From the NCBI GenBank assembly GCA_003978105.1, contig QOAO01000016.1:1-35184 (forward strand): 35,184 nt of DNA, in the 5' to 3' direction. Below the pieces are notes generated by a model. It was not told where the DNA came from, did no database searches, and saw nothing but the letters and a program-made list of their open reading frames with translations. The translations under genes and the position numbers were made by a program. The DNA comes from Thermovibrio sp. (GTDB lineage: Bacteria; Aquificota; Desulfurobacteriia; Desulfurobacteriales; Desulfurobacteriaceae). Positions within the stretch are counted from its first letter, which is position 1; the number at the start of each line of letters is the position of its first letter. Shown one piece after another: positions 7,894 through 16,629 of the stretch.

Positions 7894-9594
7894 ATGAGGT
7901 TTTCAAGGGCATTCATACCCACTTTGAAGGAAGCACCTGCAGATGCTGAAATTCCAAGTCATAAACTCTTGATAAGAGCTGGATTCATAAGAAAGGTAGC
8001 TTCTGGTCTTTACGATATTTTGCCTTTGGGAGCTTTAGTTGTAAGGAAGATTATTCAGATAATAAGGGAGGAGATGGACAGGGCAGGAGCTCAGGAAGTT
8101 ATTCTTCCAATTATGCACCCTGCAGAGCTCTGGATTGAAAGTGGAAGGTGGGACGTTTACGGGAAAGAGATGGTCAAGTTCAAGGACAGACACGGTAGGG
8201 ATTACTCACTGGCACCGACAGCTGAGGAGGTTATAACGGACCTGGTAAGGAGGGAGGTTAAGTCCTACAAGGATCTTCCTCTAAACCTTTACCAGATTGG
8301 AAGGAAATTTAGGGATGAGATAAGGCCAAGGTTTGGACTTATGAGAGCTCGTGAGTTCATAATGAAGGATGCCTACTCCTTCCACGCAACCGACGAAGAT
8401 GCAGAGAGGGAGTACTGGAACATGTACGAGACCTACTCGAGAATTTTTAAGAGAATGGGGCTCGAATTTAAGGCCGTTGAAGCCGATACGGGGGAGATAG
8501 GCGGAAAGTTCTCCCACGAGTTTATGGTTATTGCAGATACAGGTGAGGGAAAACTTGTTTACTGTGAAAAGTGTGGATACGCTGCAAGTACCGAAAAGGC
8601 AGAGCAGTTTAAGCCAGAACCTCCAAAAGACAGGGAATCAAGGTTTAAACCTTTAGAGAAAGTTCATACGCCGAACGTAAAGAGAATTGATGAAGTTTCG
8701 GAATTTCTAAACGTTCCACCTGAAAACATACTAAAGCTCTTAGTTTACATCGTTGATGGAAAGCCTGTTGCCGTTGCTGTTAGGGGAGACAGGGAAGTTG
8801 AAGAAACAAAATTGAAGAGGGCTTTAGGTGGAAAGGAAATACGACTTGCAACAGACGAAGAGATTGAAAACTCTACAGGACAGCCTAAGGGATTTCTATC
8901 TCCTTTAGGTCTTAACATTCCAGTATTTGCAGACTACTCTGTAATTCAAATGGTCAACTTTGTTGCCGGAGCGGGTGAGAAGGATTACCACCTAAAGAAC
9001 GTCAACTGGGGAAGGGATTTTAAGGTTGAGGACTTTATCGATGTTTCGGAGGTTAGGGGAGGACAGCCCTGTCCTAAGTGTGGAGCTCCCTTAGTCGAGA
9101 AGAGGGGAATTGAGGTTGGTCACATTTTTAAGCTTGGAACAAAGTACAGTGAGGCAATGGGGGCAACTTTTGTTGATGAGAATGGAGAGGAGAAGCCGAT
9201 TATCATGGGCTGTTACGGAATAGGAGTTACGAGGGTAATGGCTGCTGCGGTTGAGCAGAACTACGATGAAAATGGAATAGTCTGGCCTAAGGAGATAGCC
9301 CCATTTGAGGTTATTGTTATTCCTGTTAACGTTAAAAAGGAGGAAATCTCTAAGATTTCTGAGGGAATATACTCGGAACTCCAGAAGAACAAAATTGACG
9401 TTATATTGGACGACAGGAATGCAAGGCCCGGGTTTAAGTTTAAGGATGCAGACCTTATAGGAATTCCCTACCAGGTGATTGTTGGAAAGAAAGTTCAGGA
9501 AGGAATAGTTGAGGTTAAAGAGAGAAGGACAGGGAATAGAGTTGAGATGAAGGTTGATGAGGTTGTTGAATACTTGACTGAAAAACTCAGATAG
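7894..9594 (+). CDS. proS: Prolyl-tRNA synthetase (bacterial type)
   Basis: This enzyme charges tRNA-Pro with proline in the cytoplasm. At 566 residues it is the long bacterial form. Class II motif 1 lies around SGRWDVYGKEM. Motif 2 is FRDEIRPRFGLMRAREF near 137-153. An inserted YbaK-like editing domain occupies roughly 240-380 and includes VAVAVRGDREVEETKLKRAL. Motif 3 is GCYGIGVTRVMAAAVEQ near 440. A C-terminal anticodon-binding domain contains DDRNARPGFKFKDADLIG. The ATG follows TTTTGGAGGAGAG. It is the first gene of a four-gene plus-strand run and diverges from the glycosyltransferase-dnaA run. Confidence 0.97.
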   Translation: MRFSRAFIPTLKEAPADAEIPSHKLLIRAGFIRKVASGLYDILPLGALVVRKIIQIIREEMDRAGAQEVILPIMHPAELWIESGRWDVYGKEMVKFKDRHGRDYSLAPTAEEVITDLVRREVKSYKDLPLNLYQIGRKFRDEIRPRFGLMRAREFIMKDAYSFHATDEDAEREYWNMYETYSRIFKRMGLEFKAVEADTGEIGGKFSHEFMVIADTGEGKLVYCEKCGYAASTEKAEQFKPEPPKDRESRFKPLEKVHTPNVKRIDEVSEFLNVPPENILKLLVYIVDGKPVAVAVRGDREVEETKLKRALGGKEIRLATDEEIENSTGQPKGFLSPLGLNIPVFADYSVIQMVNFVAGAGEKDYHLKNVNWGRDFKVEDFIDVSEVRGGQPCPKCGAPLVEKRGIEVGHIFKLGTKYSEAMGATFVDENGEEKPIIMGCYGIGVTRVMAAAVEQNYDENGIVWPKEIAPFEVIVIPVNVKKEEISKISEGIYSELQKNKIDVILDDRNARPGFKFKDADLIGIPYQVIVGKKVQEGIVEVKERRTGNRVEMKVDEVVEYLTEKLR

Positions 9595-9608
9595 TCTGGA
9601 GTTTATTA

Positions 9609-10415
9609 TTGAAGGTGGAATACAAAAAACAAGTTGAATTGGAGCATTTAAGACCTTGGTCCTTTTCAAAGGTTCAAAAGGCCAAAAAGTGCCAGTACGA
9701 GTTCTTCTTTAGATACGTTGAAAAGTTGGAACCAAAAGAAAAGGCCGATTTTCTAATCTTAGGAAGTGGCGTTCACTACGTCCTTGAAAATGCATTGAAC
9801 AGGGTTTTAAAAGAGGGGAAGCCCTTAAGGAAGGAACTTCTGTTTGAATATGCTGAGGACTTTAAAAAAGAGGAACCTTTGGCCGATGTTAATTCCATAA
9901 AAAACTTCTTTCCAAACATCGTTAAATTTGTAAACGGTCAGCTGAGGAGAATTGAGAATACCTCATTTGTTGCCTCTGAAATTGAGCTTGCCGTTGATTC
10001 CTCCTTTTCCACCGTTGATTACTCCTCAAGAAACGTTTTCTTGAGGGGTAAGTTGGATTTTCTCTTTTCAAACGATGACACCCTCTACATAATAGACCAT
10101 AAGACAAACAGGAGCTGGGAGTTCAACAATAAGATAAAAACCCAACTTAGGTGGTATGCACTCCTTGCAAGTGCAAAATTTCCACAGTTTAACAGGTTTG
10201 CCTTAGAGGTCCACAACGTAAGGTATGGAACTATAAAGAGGATAATTTTTACAAAGAGAGACCTTGAAGTGTTCAAGGCAAAACTAATTCCACTTATTGA
10301 AGTTATAGAGAGGGATTTTATTGGAAAGGGATTCTCGGAGCTCCAGCCAGAACCTAACGAATTTAACTGTAGGTGGTGTGAGTACAGAGACGTTTGTCCT
10401 GTATATAAGGAGTAG
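9609..10415 (+). CDS. PD-(D/E)XK nuclease-family protein, RecB/Cas4-like, with four-cysteine motif
   Basis: This is a probable single-domain nuclease of the RecB/AddB/Cas4 fold. Visible features: GSGVHYVLE with His57, Glu124 in ASEIEL, Asp150 in RGKLDFL, Asp163-His-Lys165 in IIDHKTN, and Gln179 followed by RWYA (the QxxxY motif). Cys28 together with Cys254, Cys257 and Cys263 forms the split cysteine pattern that holds a 4Fe-4S cluster in Cas4 and AddB. No helicase domain is present and no cas genes are nearby. It follows proS by 14 bases. The start is TTG at 9609 with GGAG nine bases upstream; a GTG two codons later is possible. It could be a DNA repair exonuclease. The substrate is unknown. 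Confidence 0.85.
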   Translation: MKVEYKKQVELEHLRPWSFSKVQKAKKCQYEFFFRYVEKLEPKEKADFLILGSGVHYVLENALNRVLKEGKPLRKELLFEYAEDFKKEEPLADVNSIKNFFPNIVKFVNGQLRRIENTSFVASEIELAVDSSFSTVDYSSRNVFLRGKLDFLFSNDDTLYIIDHKTNRSWEFNNKIKTQLRWYALLASAKFPQFNRFALEVHNVRYGTIKRIIFTKRDLEVFKAKLIPLIEVIERDFIGKGFSELQPEPNEFNCRWCEYRDVCPVYKE

Positions 10416-10454
10416 ATATTGCAGGAATAAGAATAATTTTATAAACTTGGAAAT

Positions 10455-10946
10455 ATGATGAAGAAGATAAAAGAGGCCTTCTCTTTAAGGTTTTACTTAA
10501 AGAAGCTTTTGGAGCTTAAGGACAGGCCTGATGAAACGGCCAAAGGCTTGGCCTTGGGTGTTTTTGTTGGATTTTTACCGATAAACGGCTTTCAGGTCTT
10601 GGTTGCAGTTACAATAGCGGCAATAACAAGGGTCAGCAAAATCGCTGCGGCCATCGGAACCCACGTAACAAATCCGTGGACAACTATTCCTATTCTGATA
10701 CTTGACTACTACGTAGGCTGTTTTCTACTCCATAAAAAATCCTGTGTTCCACACGTTGACTTCAGCTCCTTTAGTTCCATTCTCTCAAGTGGAAAGGAGA
10801 TTTTTGTTCCAATGTTTGTTGGTGGAGTGTTTTTGGGGGTGATTTTCTCTGTTCTTTCCTACTTTGGAATTAAGAAGCTACTCGAAAGGGAATTTAACGC
10901 TGTTAAGAACTATGTAAAAAACATTAAGGAAAAGACTGCCGATTGA
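10455..10946 (+). CDS. DUF2062 domain membrane protein
   Basis: A 163-residue protein matching the DUF2062 family by its core ALGVFVGFLPINGFQVL, followed by ITRVSKIAAAIGTHVTNPWTTIPI and a late hydrophobic segment (about 115-135). Two to three membrane spans are likely, with short charged ends. No enzymatic role is established for the family; it is often found beside cell-envelope or glycosyltransferase genes. Two adjacent ATG codons (10455, 10458) can start it, and the upstream GGAAA is weak. Its TGA stop overlaps the next ATG as TGATG, so it is translationally coupled to the glycosylase gene. Confidence 0.85.
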   Translation: MMKKIKEAFSLRFYLKKLLELKDRPDETAKGLALGVFVGFLPINGFQVLVAVTIAAITRVSKIAAAIGTHVTNPWTTIPILILDYYVGCFLLHKKSCVPHVDFSSFSSILSSGKEIFVPMFVGGVFLGVIFSVLSYFGIKKLLEREFNAVKNYVKNIKEKTAD

Positions 10947-11659
10947 TGGAGAAACTTCTATCCCTTCTAAGAGGATTTTCTCCTTCGGACATTGAAGAAA
11001 TAGAAAGAAGGGACAGGCAGTACAAGGCCCTTGAGAAGCTTTATGAAAAAGTAGAGGATAAAGAACTCTTTTTTAAGCTTGTTATTCTAAACGCCCTTTT
11101 ATCGTACCAACTTCAAACAAAGGGGGAGACCTACTGGGAAAATTTCTCCAAATTCTTTTCAGAAAATCCGAGTATAGATAAATTCTCCGAATTCTTATCT
11201 AAGTTTAACAGGAGATTCCTACAGGCAAAGCTAAAAAGGTTTAAAAGGGCAAAGGAGTGTGTAGATAGGCTTTTTGAGAAGTATTCCCTGAGGGATTTAG
11301 GAGAGAATCTATTAGTTTTGGTTGATGAGCTCTCTAAGTGTATGAACCAAAGGAGAGATTCAAAAACGATTGTTTTCTCTGCAAAGATGTTTATGTACGG
11401 ATATAAAATCGTTTTCGGCGAGGAGCCTAAAAATTTAGAGAAGATAGAGATTCCGTTGGATTCACGATTGAAGAAGATATTTCCAGAATTAAAAACGTGG
11501 AGGGAGCTCTCTTCGAAGTTAAAAATTCCTCCTGTAAAGTTGGACGCCCTTGTTTGGGTTCCTATGGGACTTAGGAAAGGGGATTTGGAGGAGTATCCCG
11601 AGGAGCTCCGTGAAAAAATACTTGAACTTAAAAGGAAAATAGAAAGGTTAGGAACATAA
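10946..11659 (+). CDS. AGOG-type N-glycosylase/DNA lyase (8-oxoguanine repair)
   Basis: This is a bifunctional DNA glycosylase of the AGOG (archaeal GO glycosylase) family, expected to excise 8-oxoguanine and nick the strand. The 237-residue protein can be aligned by eye to Pyrobaculum AGOG: ERRDRQYKALE, VILNALLSYQL, KGETYWENFSKFFS, SKTIVFSAKM, IEIPLDSRLKKI and IPPVKLDALVW. With the ATG at 10946, the catalytic lysine and aspartate fall at Lys140 and Asp172, the same numbers I recall for the Pyrobaculum enzyme. The ATG overlaps the preceding TGA (TGATG); a TTG one codon earlier is less likely. The family is chiefly archaeal, so presence in a bacterial operon suggests transfer. It is the last gene of the proS run. 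Confidence 0.88.
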   Translation: MEKLLSLLRGFSPSDIEEIERRDRQYKALEKLYEKVEDKELFFKLVILNALLSYQLQTKGETYWENFSKFFSENPSIDKFSEFLSKFNRRFLQAKLKRFKRAKECVDRLFEKYSLRDLGENLLVLVDELSKCMNQRRDSKTIVFSAKMFMYGYKIVFGEEPKNLEKIEIPLDSRLKKIFPELKTWRELSSKLKIPPVKLDALVWVPMGLRKGDLEEYPEELREKILELKRKIERLGT

Positions 11660-11771
11660 GCTTCCCCTTATCAAAGTTAAAGTTTTAACAGACTACTCTC
11701 AGCCCTTGAATACTTGTATAGATGTTGCAATCCCTCTCACTTTTCAGGGCATTTCAATAGTCCAGGATTTA

Positions 11772-11811
11772 AGCCATTGATTTTCAATGGCTCTAAAATA
11801 TAAGTTTTTTT
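11772..11811 (+). terminator. Candidate terminator after the proS-AGOG run
   Basis: A perfect 9-bp stem, AGCCATTGA / TCAATGGCT, with a TTT loop (11772-11792) is followed after 12 bases by seven T residues at 11805-11811. The U tract is farther from the stem than usual and belongs to a T7-A7 palindrome (11803-11820), so the call is tentative. The rest of the 279-base gap 11660-11938 shows no gene that I can support. Confidence 0.35.
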
Positions 11812-11910
11812 AAAAAAACTAATAAACACTGAAAAGCAATAATTTCAGCTGTACAGGGTTTTGTCCTCTTCTCCTATTCAATTTTTGAGAAACTTATCTC
11901 ATGTTAACAT

Positions 11911-11935
11911 AAAAAGGCAGGACAGGGCCTGCCTT
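11911..11935 (-). terminator. Intrinsic terminator of the permease gene
   Basis: Read on the minus strand, AAGGCAGG and CCTGCCTT pair as an 8-bp stem around a six-base loop, and the stem runs straight into TTTTT. It begins four bases past the stop codon of the permease gene at 11939 and fits a rho-independent stop for that three-gene transcript. Confidence 0.8.
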
Positions 11936-11938
11936 CTG

Positions 11939-13513
11939 TTACTTTGAAACCATAACAATTGTTTGGAGAATTATTCCAACAAAGAGTGTTAGGGCCAAAA
12001 CAGGGAGAATCAAGGTTTTTAGGAGCTCCCCCTCTTCCTTTCCTTTGACTCCCACAAGAGCAGCTGCATTTGTAATTTTTGAGGGGGTTATAGCACTTGC
12101 AATTCCTCCGGCCACCGCATGAGCTCCGTAAACGGCCATAAACACTGAAGCTCCTACTGTTGAAGCTACGGCCCCGTACTGAATCTTTGCAAAGAGAACG
12201 TTTGAAGCGGTTTCACTTCCACCTACAAAAGCTCCAAGCAATCCTAAGAAGGGAGAAATCAGGGGATAGAAACTACCAAATGCTTTAGCCAGCGTGACTC
12301 CAATTATTAAATCCATATTCAAGTGGGAAAAGTCAACCATAGGTTTAAGCTTTCCATTTATAAACTCCATTCCAGACCAGGCCATTATAAAGGCAACCGC
12401 AAAGAATAGAGAGTAAGCCAAAAATGGTCCCCAAACTCTTTTCATCCAGAGGTTAAGAGCTCTATTAAACTGCTCCTTTGTTGGTTTAAGAATTGGAATT
12501 GAAAGTAAGAGAGAAACTAAAATCCAGAAGTAAACGTGGGAAAGAACGTTTAAGTCTTCCTTCTTTCCGGCAATTGTCAGAACTTCTAAGTTCCCAGGAA
12601 GGTTTGCCAAGAACTTTTTGATTGGAGGGTAGTTTACCACTAATGAAAAGAAAAAGAGGAGTAGCCAAGGAGAAACTGCTCTCCAGAACTTTGCATCTGC
12701 TTCAACCTTTAATCTCCTGTTGTAGATAAGAAGTGAAACGACCATTGTTAAAAGTCCTGAGATTATTCCAATAACCTCAACGGGGAAGATTTTCAGAAAG
12801 GCCAAAATGAGAGCAGTCAACGATAAAGTCAATCCTGCAATAGTTGCCTCCTTCCAGTACTTTTTAATGGACTGCCAGCCATCAACAAAGTAGAGCATCA
12901 TAAATGCAAATCCCACTGAAACAACAGGCAGAAATATCGTTATGTGCTGTGTAAAGCTCCAGATAAAATGGTCTAAGTTCTCTATTCCCGGAGGTCTTAT
13001 TCCAAAAGGCCCCCAAGCGACGTGAGCTGGAAGTGTTATTGGAATGGAGAGTAGAGCAAAGGATGTGAGGGGGTCGTAACAAAGAACTGAAATTGCAACG
13101 GCCGCTAGTGGCGTGAATCCCAAGGCTAAAAAAACGGGAGGAAACAGTGCTGGAGTTACAACACCTAAAGATGTTGCGAGAGAGCCGAATCCCATTCCGA
13201 TAAACAGAGTCTGTTGCACCTTATCTTTTGTAATAGAGGTTATTGTTCTAACAATTTCATTTAGAGCTCCGCTTTCCTTCATTAGGAAAATCATTAGCAT
13301 TGTAAAGGCAACGGCAAAGGTTATTGCAAAGGCCTTCACTATTCCGTATATACTTGCTCCCCAAACAACAGAGAGTGGAGTTTTAAAGTAGAAAACAGCT
13401 ACTGCTCCTGCTAAGAGCCAACCAACAACCGACATAAAGACTCCTGAGCGAGAGAGAAATAACATTCCACACAGAACAACCAAAATAGGGAAAACAGCCA
13501 TTAAAAAGTCCAT
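11939..13513 (-). CDS. L-lactate permease (LctP/LldP) family transporter
   Basis: This is an inner-membrane secondary transporter of the lactate permease family, 524 residues with roughly 12-14 hydrophobic spans. Family-like stretches are FGSLATSLGVVTPALFPP near 110-127, a region ending WGPFGIRPPG near 170, and the late SPFLGLLGAFVGGSETASNVLF near 418-439. Characterised members take up L-lactate or glycolate, but specificity cannot be read here. It comes after an ACT-domain gene and a PaaK-type aryl-CoA ligase in the same direction, so an aromatic or other organic acid is also possible. The ATG has GGAGGGGAGGG upstream, and a clear terminator follows the stop. Confidence 0.88.
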   Translation of the reverse strand: MDFLMAVFPILVVLCGMLFLSRSGVFMSVVGWLLAGAVAVFYFKTPLSVVWGASIYGIVKAFAITFAVAFTMLMIFLMKESGALNEIVRTITSITKDKVQQTLFIGMGFGSLATSLGVVTPALFPPVFLALGFTPLAAVAISVLCYDPLTSFALLSIPITLPAHVAWGPFGIRPPGIENLDHFIWSFTQHITIFLPVVSVGFAFMMLYFVDGWQSIKKYWKEATIAGLTLSLTALILAFLKIFPVEVIGIISGLLTMVVSLLIYNRRLKVEADAKFWRAVSPWLLLFFFSLVVNYPPIKKFLANLPGNLEVLTIAGKKEDLNVLSHVYFWILVSLLLSIPILKPTKEQFNRALNLWMKRVWGPFLAYSLFFAVAFIMAWSGMEFINGKLKPMVDFSHLNMDLIIGVTLAKAFGSFYPLISPFLGLLGAFVGGSETASNVLFAKIQYGAVASTVGASVFMAVYGAHAVAGGIASAITPSKITNAAALVGVKGKEEGELLKTLILPVLALTLFVGIILQTIVMVSK

Positions 13514-13523
13514 CCCTCCCCTC

Positions 13524-13967
13524 CTAAGCGTAAAATTCTGCAGCCTCTACAAGTTTTAAATCGTTTTCGTGGAGAAGTTTAAGCGCTCTCTCCAATTCTC
13601 TATCAGGGACTTTGAAAAAGAGAATAGCTCTGTTTAGAGCTCCAGCATAAGCGTACGTGTACTCTACATCTATCTCATTCTCGGCTAAGATTTTCACAAC
13701 GGAGTAGAATCCCCCCGGTTTGTCCTCAACCTCAACGGCAAAGACCTCCGTTTCACTTGCAGCAAATCCCTTACTGCTTAAAACTGCCTTGGCCTTTTCC
13801 GGATTGTTAACGACAAGCCTCAGTATTCCAAACTCCGAGGAGTCGGCTAAAAAGAGAGCTCTTATATTTATATCGGCATCGGCCAGAGCTCCGGCTACAT
13901 CAACCAACCTTCCCCTCCTGTTCTCTAAAAAGACAGAAATCTGTTTAACTGCATACTTTCCTCTCAT
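13524..13967 (-). CDS. Tandem ACT-domain protein
   Basis: A 147-residue cytoplasmic protein made of two ACT domains, small ligand-binding modules that usually sense amino acids. Domain 1 (about 5-70) starts KQISVFLENRRGRLVDVAGAL and domain 2 (about 75-145) starts VFAVEVEDKPGGFYSVVKIL; both have the strand-helix turn with the Gly that binds ligand. Proteins of this kind are commonly encoded beside PaaK-type CoA ligases and indolepyruvate ferredoxin oxidoreductase, suggesting a response to aromatic amino acids or their products. It lies between paaK (9-base gap) and the permease (10-base gap). A GTAGGAGGAGAG ribosome site precedes the ATG. Confidence 0.9.
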   Translation of the reverse strand: MRGKYAVKQISVFLENRRGRLVDVAGALADADINIRALFLADSSEFGILRLVVNNPEKAKAVLSSKGFAASETEVFAVEVEDKPGGFYSVVKILAENEIDVEYTYAYAGALNRAILFFKVPDRELERALKLLHENDLKLVEAAEFYA

Positions 13968-13976
13968 TCTCTCCTC

Positions 13977-15275
13977 CTACTGAAGTTCTCTTCTGTCAAC
14001 AATTCTCTTTGCCTTACCCATACTCCTTTCAAGAGTCTTAGGTTCAACCAATTTCACCTTTGCATTTATGTAGAGATTGTTTAGGAGCTCTTCTTCCAAC
14101 TTTTTCTTTAAGTTTTCAAGAGTACCAACACCGTTCCTTAAAATTGATTCATCAACCTCAATCCAGACCTCCAACTTGTCCAAAACACCCTTCTTATCAA
14201 CAACGATGACGTAGTTTGGAGTGGTTCCCTCAACCTTCGTTATCACGTGCTCAACCTGGGATGGGAATACATTTACTCCATTGACAATAAGCATGTCATC
14301 AGCCCTTCCCTTTATGCTCTCTATGTAGAGAATTGTCCTTCCGCAGGGGCAGGGCTCCCTGTGAATTACGCTAATGTCCTTTGTTCTGTACCTAATCATC
14401 GGAAGAGCCTGTTTTGTTAAGGTAGTTATGACCAACTCTCCCTCCTCTCCGTCGGGGAGAACCTCTCCAGTCTCCGGGTCAATAATTTCTGGAATAAAGT
14501 GGTCTTCGAAGACGTGTAGATTCCCGTGTTTACAGCTTGCAGCAACTCCGGGGCCTATTATTTCGGAAAGTCCGTAACACTCAACGTACTGAATCCCCCA
14601 CTCCTCAGCTACCTTTTCCTTCAATCCCTTTGATGCCGGTTCAGCTCCGAAGAATCCAGCTCTGAGTTTGAAATCCTCATGTAGTTTGTAGCCTTCTTCC
14701 TTTGCAACTTCCGATAGGTGGAGGGCAAAAGATGGAGTGCAACACAGAACTGTAGCTCCAAAGTCCTTCATCAACATCAGTTGCCTCTTTGTAAATCCGC
14801 CACTTGCCGGAACAACAGAAGCTCCTATTGCTTCAGCTCCGTAGTGAAATCCAAGTCCTCCCGTAAAGAGACCGTAACCGTAAGCGTTGTGGACAACGTC
14901 CTTTTCGCTAACATCGGCCATTAGATAGGTCCTTACCATAACCTCAGTCCAAATCTCTAAATCGTGTCTTGTATAACCAACCACTGTAGGCTTTCCGGTA
15001 GTTCCAGATGAGGAGTGAATTCTCACAACGTGCTCCAACGGAACTGCAAAAAGGCCGAAGGGATAGTTGTCCCTCAAGTCCTGCTTGGTTGTAAAGGGGA
15101 GCTTTTTCAGGTCATCTAAACTCTTAATATCTTCCGGTTTAATTCCCCTTTCGTCAAATTTTTTTCTGTAGAATGGGACCAAGTAGTACGCCCTTTCGAC
15201 AGTTTCTTTTAACCTTTTTAGTTGTAGTTTCTCAAGTTCCTCCCTCGGCATACAATCCTTGTCCTTTAAGGACAT
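13977..15275 (-). CDS. paaK: Phenylacetate--CoA ligase (PaaK family)
   Basis: This is an AMP-forming ligase expected to convert phenylacetate or a related aryl acid, ATP and CoA to the aryl-CoA. The 432-residue protein has the phosphate-binding loop [15 protein letters not shown] at 88-102, [12 protein letters not shown], the adenylation motif [39 protein letters not shown] in the C-terminal domain, and the late Lys in [10 protein letters not shown]. Cys pairs in CKHGN and EPCPCGRT may bind a metal, as in the family. It starts the minus-strand run paaK-ACT-permease. It diverges from a second PaaK paralogue 79 bases away, with the promoters of both in between. The ATG follows AGGAGGTAGGGG. Confidence 0.92.
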   Translation of the reverse strand: MSLKDKDCMPREELEKLQLKRLKETVERAYYLVPFYRKKFDERGIKPEDIKSLDDLKKLPFTTKQDLRDNYPFGLFAVPLEHVVRIHSSSGTTGKPTVVGYTRHDLEIWTEVMVRTYLMADVSEKDVVHNAYGYGLFTGGLGFHYGAEAIGASVVPASGGFTKRQLMLMKDFGATVLCCTPSFALHLSEVAKEEGYKLHEDFKLRAGFFGAEPASKGLKEKVAEEWGIQYVECYGLSEIIGPGVAASCKHGNLHVFEDHFIPEIIDPETGEVLPDGEEGELVITTLTKQALPMIRYRTKDISVIHREPCPCGRTILYIESIKGRADDMLIVNGVNVFPSQVEHVITKVEGTTPNYVIVVDKKGVLDKLEVWIEVDESILRNGVGTLENLKKKLEEELLNNLYINAKVKLVEPKTLERSMGKAKRIVDRRELQ

Positions 15276-15354
15276 CCCCTACCTCCTGTTTAATAGTTTA
15301 TTGTGAAAACATTTTATAAAATTTATCTACTATCTTAAATTTTCGGGGGACTAA

Positions 15355-16617
15355 ATGTTCCAAAGAAGACTTGAAACCCTAGACAGAGAACTTCTGGAGA
15401 AAATTCAACTTGACAGACTAAGAAAATCGATTCAAAGAATTAAAGAAAAAAATAAAAAATACTGGGAAAAGATAGGAAAACTCGAGCCTGGAGATATCAA
15501 GTCCTTAGATGACTTAAAGAATTTTCCATTTCTAACAAAGGACGATTTAAGGAAAAATTATCCTTTTGGTTTAGCCTGTGGAGAACAGTGTGAATTTGTT
15601 AGGTTTCATATGTCATCTGGAACAACGGGAACGCCAGTTGTTAATCCTTACACCCCCAACGATGTTGAACAGTGGGGAGAGATAATGGCAAGGTGTTTGG
15701 CCTCTGCAGGCTTAACCTATAAAGATGTTCTTCAGATAACACCCTCCTTTGGACTTTTCAACGGGGGATTTGGCTTCCACTACGGAGCGGAGAAAATAGG
15801 GTGTTTTGTCATTCCGATAGGGCCTGGAAGAACACTGTTGCAATTAAAGTTTCTGAAGGATTTTAAAACAACAGCAATTGCAGGGATTGCTTCGTATCCT
15901 TTAAGGTTGATTGAGATTGCAAAGGAGGAGGGTTTTGACTTTAAGGAGACCAACCTGAGGGTAGGTATCTTTGGGGCCGAAACCTGGAGTGAGGAGATGC
16001 GCCGTTTTATTGAAAGGGAAATGGAGATTGAAACTTTTGACATAATAGGAATGACTGAGACCGGAGGGGTGGGGCTTGGGATCGACTGTAAAGCCCACAA
16101 CGGTATCCACGTTTGGGAGGACCACTACATTGTGGAAATCGTTGACCCTGAAACAGGAAGAGTCCTTCCCGACGGAGAGGAGGGAGAATTGGTTGTAACA
16201 ACGTTAACCAGAGAGGGACTACCTCTAATCAGGTACAGAACCCGAGATATAACTAAGATTTTGTCAAGGGAGAGATGCGATTGTGGAAGAACCCACGTTC
16301 GTCTTGAGAGAATAAAGGGAAGAACCGACGATATGCTCAAGGTTAAGGGAGTCTGTTTCTACCCAAGACAGATTGAGGAGATTATTATGAAGCACCCTGA
16401 AATTCTTCCGAACTACCAGATAATAATAGGTAAAATTGAGGGTAAGGATGTTGTTGAGGTTGTTATTGAATCTGATAAACAGGATGAGTTCTTAAGGGAG
16501 AGAATTGAGGAGGAAATCTACAGTTTACTTGGACTTCACATAAAGGTAACACTTAAGAAAAGGGGAGAAATACCGAGGAGCGAAGGAAAAGCTGTAAGGG
16601 TAAAGAAATTTTCATAG
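15355..16617 (+). CDS. PaaK-family AMP-forming CoA ligase, paralogue 2
   Basis: A 420-residue homologue of the divergent paaK, with the same domain order: SSGTTGTPVVNPYT at 87-100, [50 protein letters not shown] and the C-terminal PRSEGKAVRV lysine. The phosphate-binding loop has Thr where PaaK has Lys (GTTGTP rather than GTTGKP), and the acyl-pocket region differs clearly, so it probably activates another acid. CNCGR-like cysteines (RCDCGRT) are kept. It starts at ATG with GGGGGA upstream and is followed after 12 bases by a porin gene. The substrate cannot be named. Confidence 0.88.
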   Translation: MFQRRLETLDRELLEKIQLDRLRKSIQRIKEKNKKYWEKIGKLEPGDIKSLDDLKNFPFLTKDDLRKNYPFGLACGEQCEFVRFHMSSGTTGTPVVNPYTPNDVEQWGEIMARCLASAGLTYKDVLQITPSFGLFNGGFGFHYGAEKIGCFVIPIGPGRTLLQLKFLKDFKTTAIAGIASYPLRLIEIAKEEGFDFKETNLRVGIFGAETWSEEMRRFIEREMEIETFDIIGMTETGGVGLGIDCKAHNGIHVWEDHYIVEIVDPETGRVLPDGEEGELVVTTLTREGLPLIRYRTRDITKILSRERCDCGRTHVRLERIKGRTDDMLKVKGVCFYPRQIEEIIMKHPEILPNYQIIIGKIEGKDVVEVVIESDKQDEFLRERIEEEIYSLLGLHIKVTLKKRGEIPRSEGKAVRVKKFS

Positions 16618-16629
16618 GGGGAGTCTGTT

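Noticed and set aside
9091..9669. 192-codon open frame antisense to the end of proS
   Set aside because: It is a mirror of conserved proS codons, has no start signal and resembles no protein.
11680..11800. CRISPR-like look: GTTTTAAC, TTGCAATCCC and TTTCAAT fragments spaced about 30 bases apart
   Set aside because: No two fragments repeat over more than about 7 bases, and there are no regular spacers or cas genes.
11803..11820. T7-A7 perfect palindrome taken as a regulatory site
   Set aside because: It is a low-complexity run; useful only as a possible U tract for the hairpin just upstream.
15301..15329. TTGTGA-N17-TATCTA as promoter of the second PaaK gene
   Set aside because: Only 4/6 and 3/6 matches in a very AT-rich gap where such matches are expected by chance; no exact site can be fixed.
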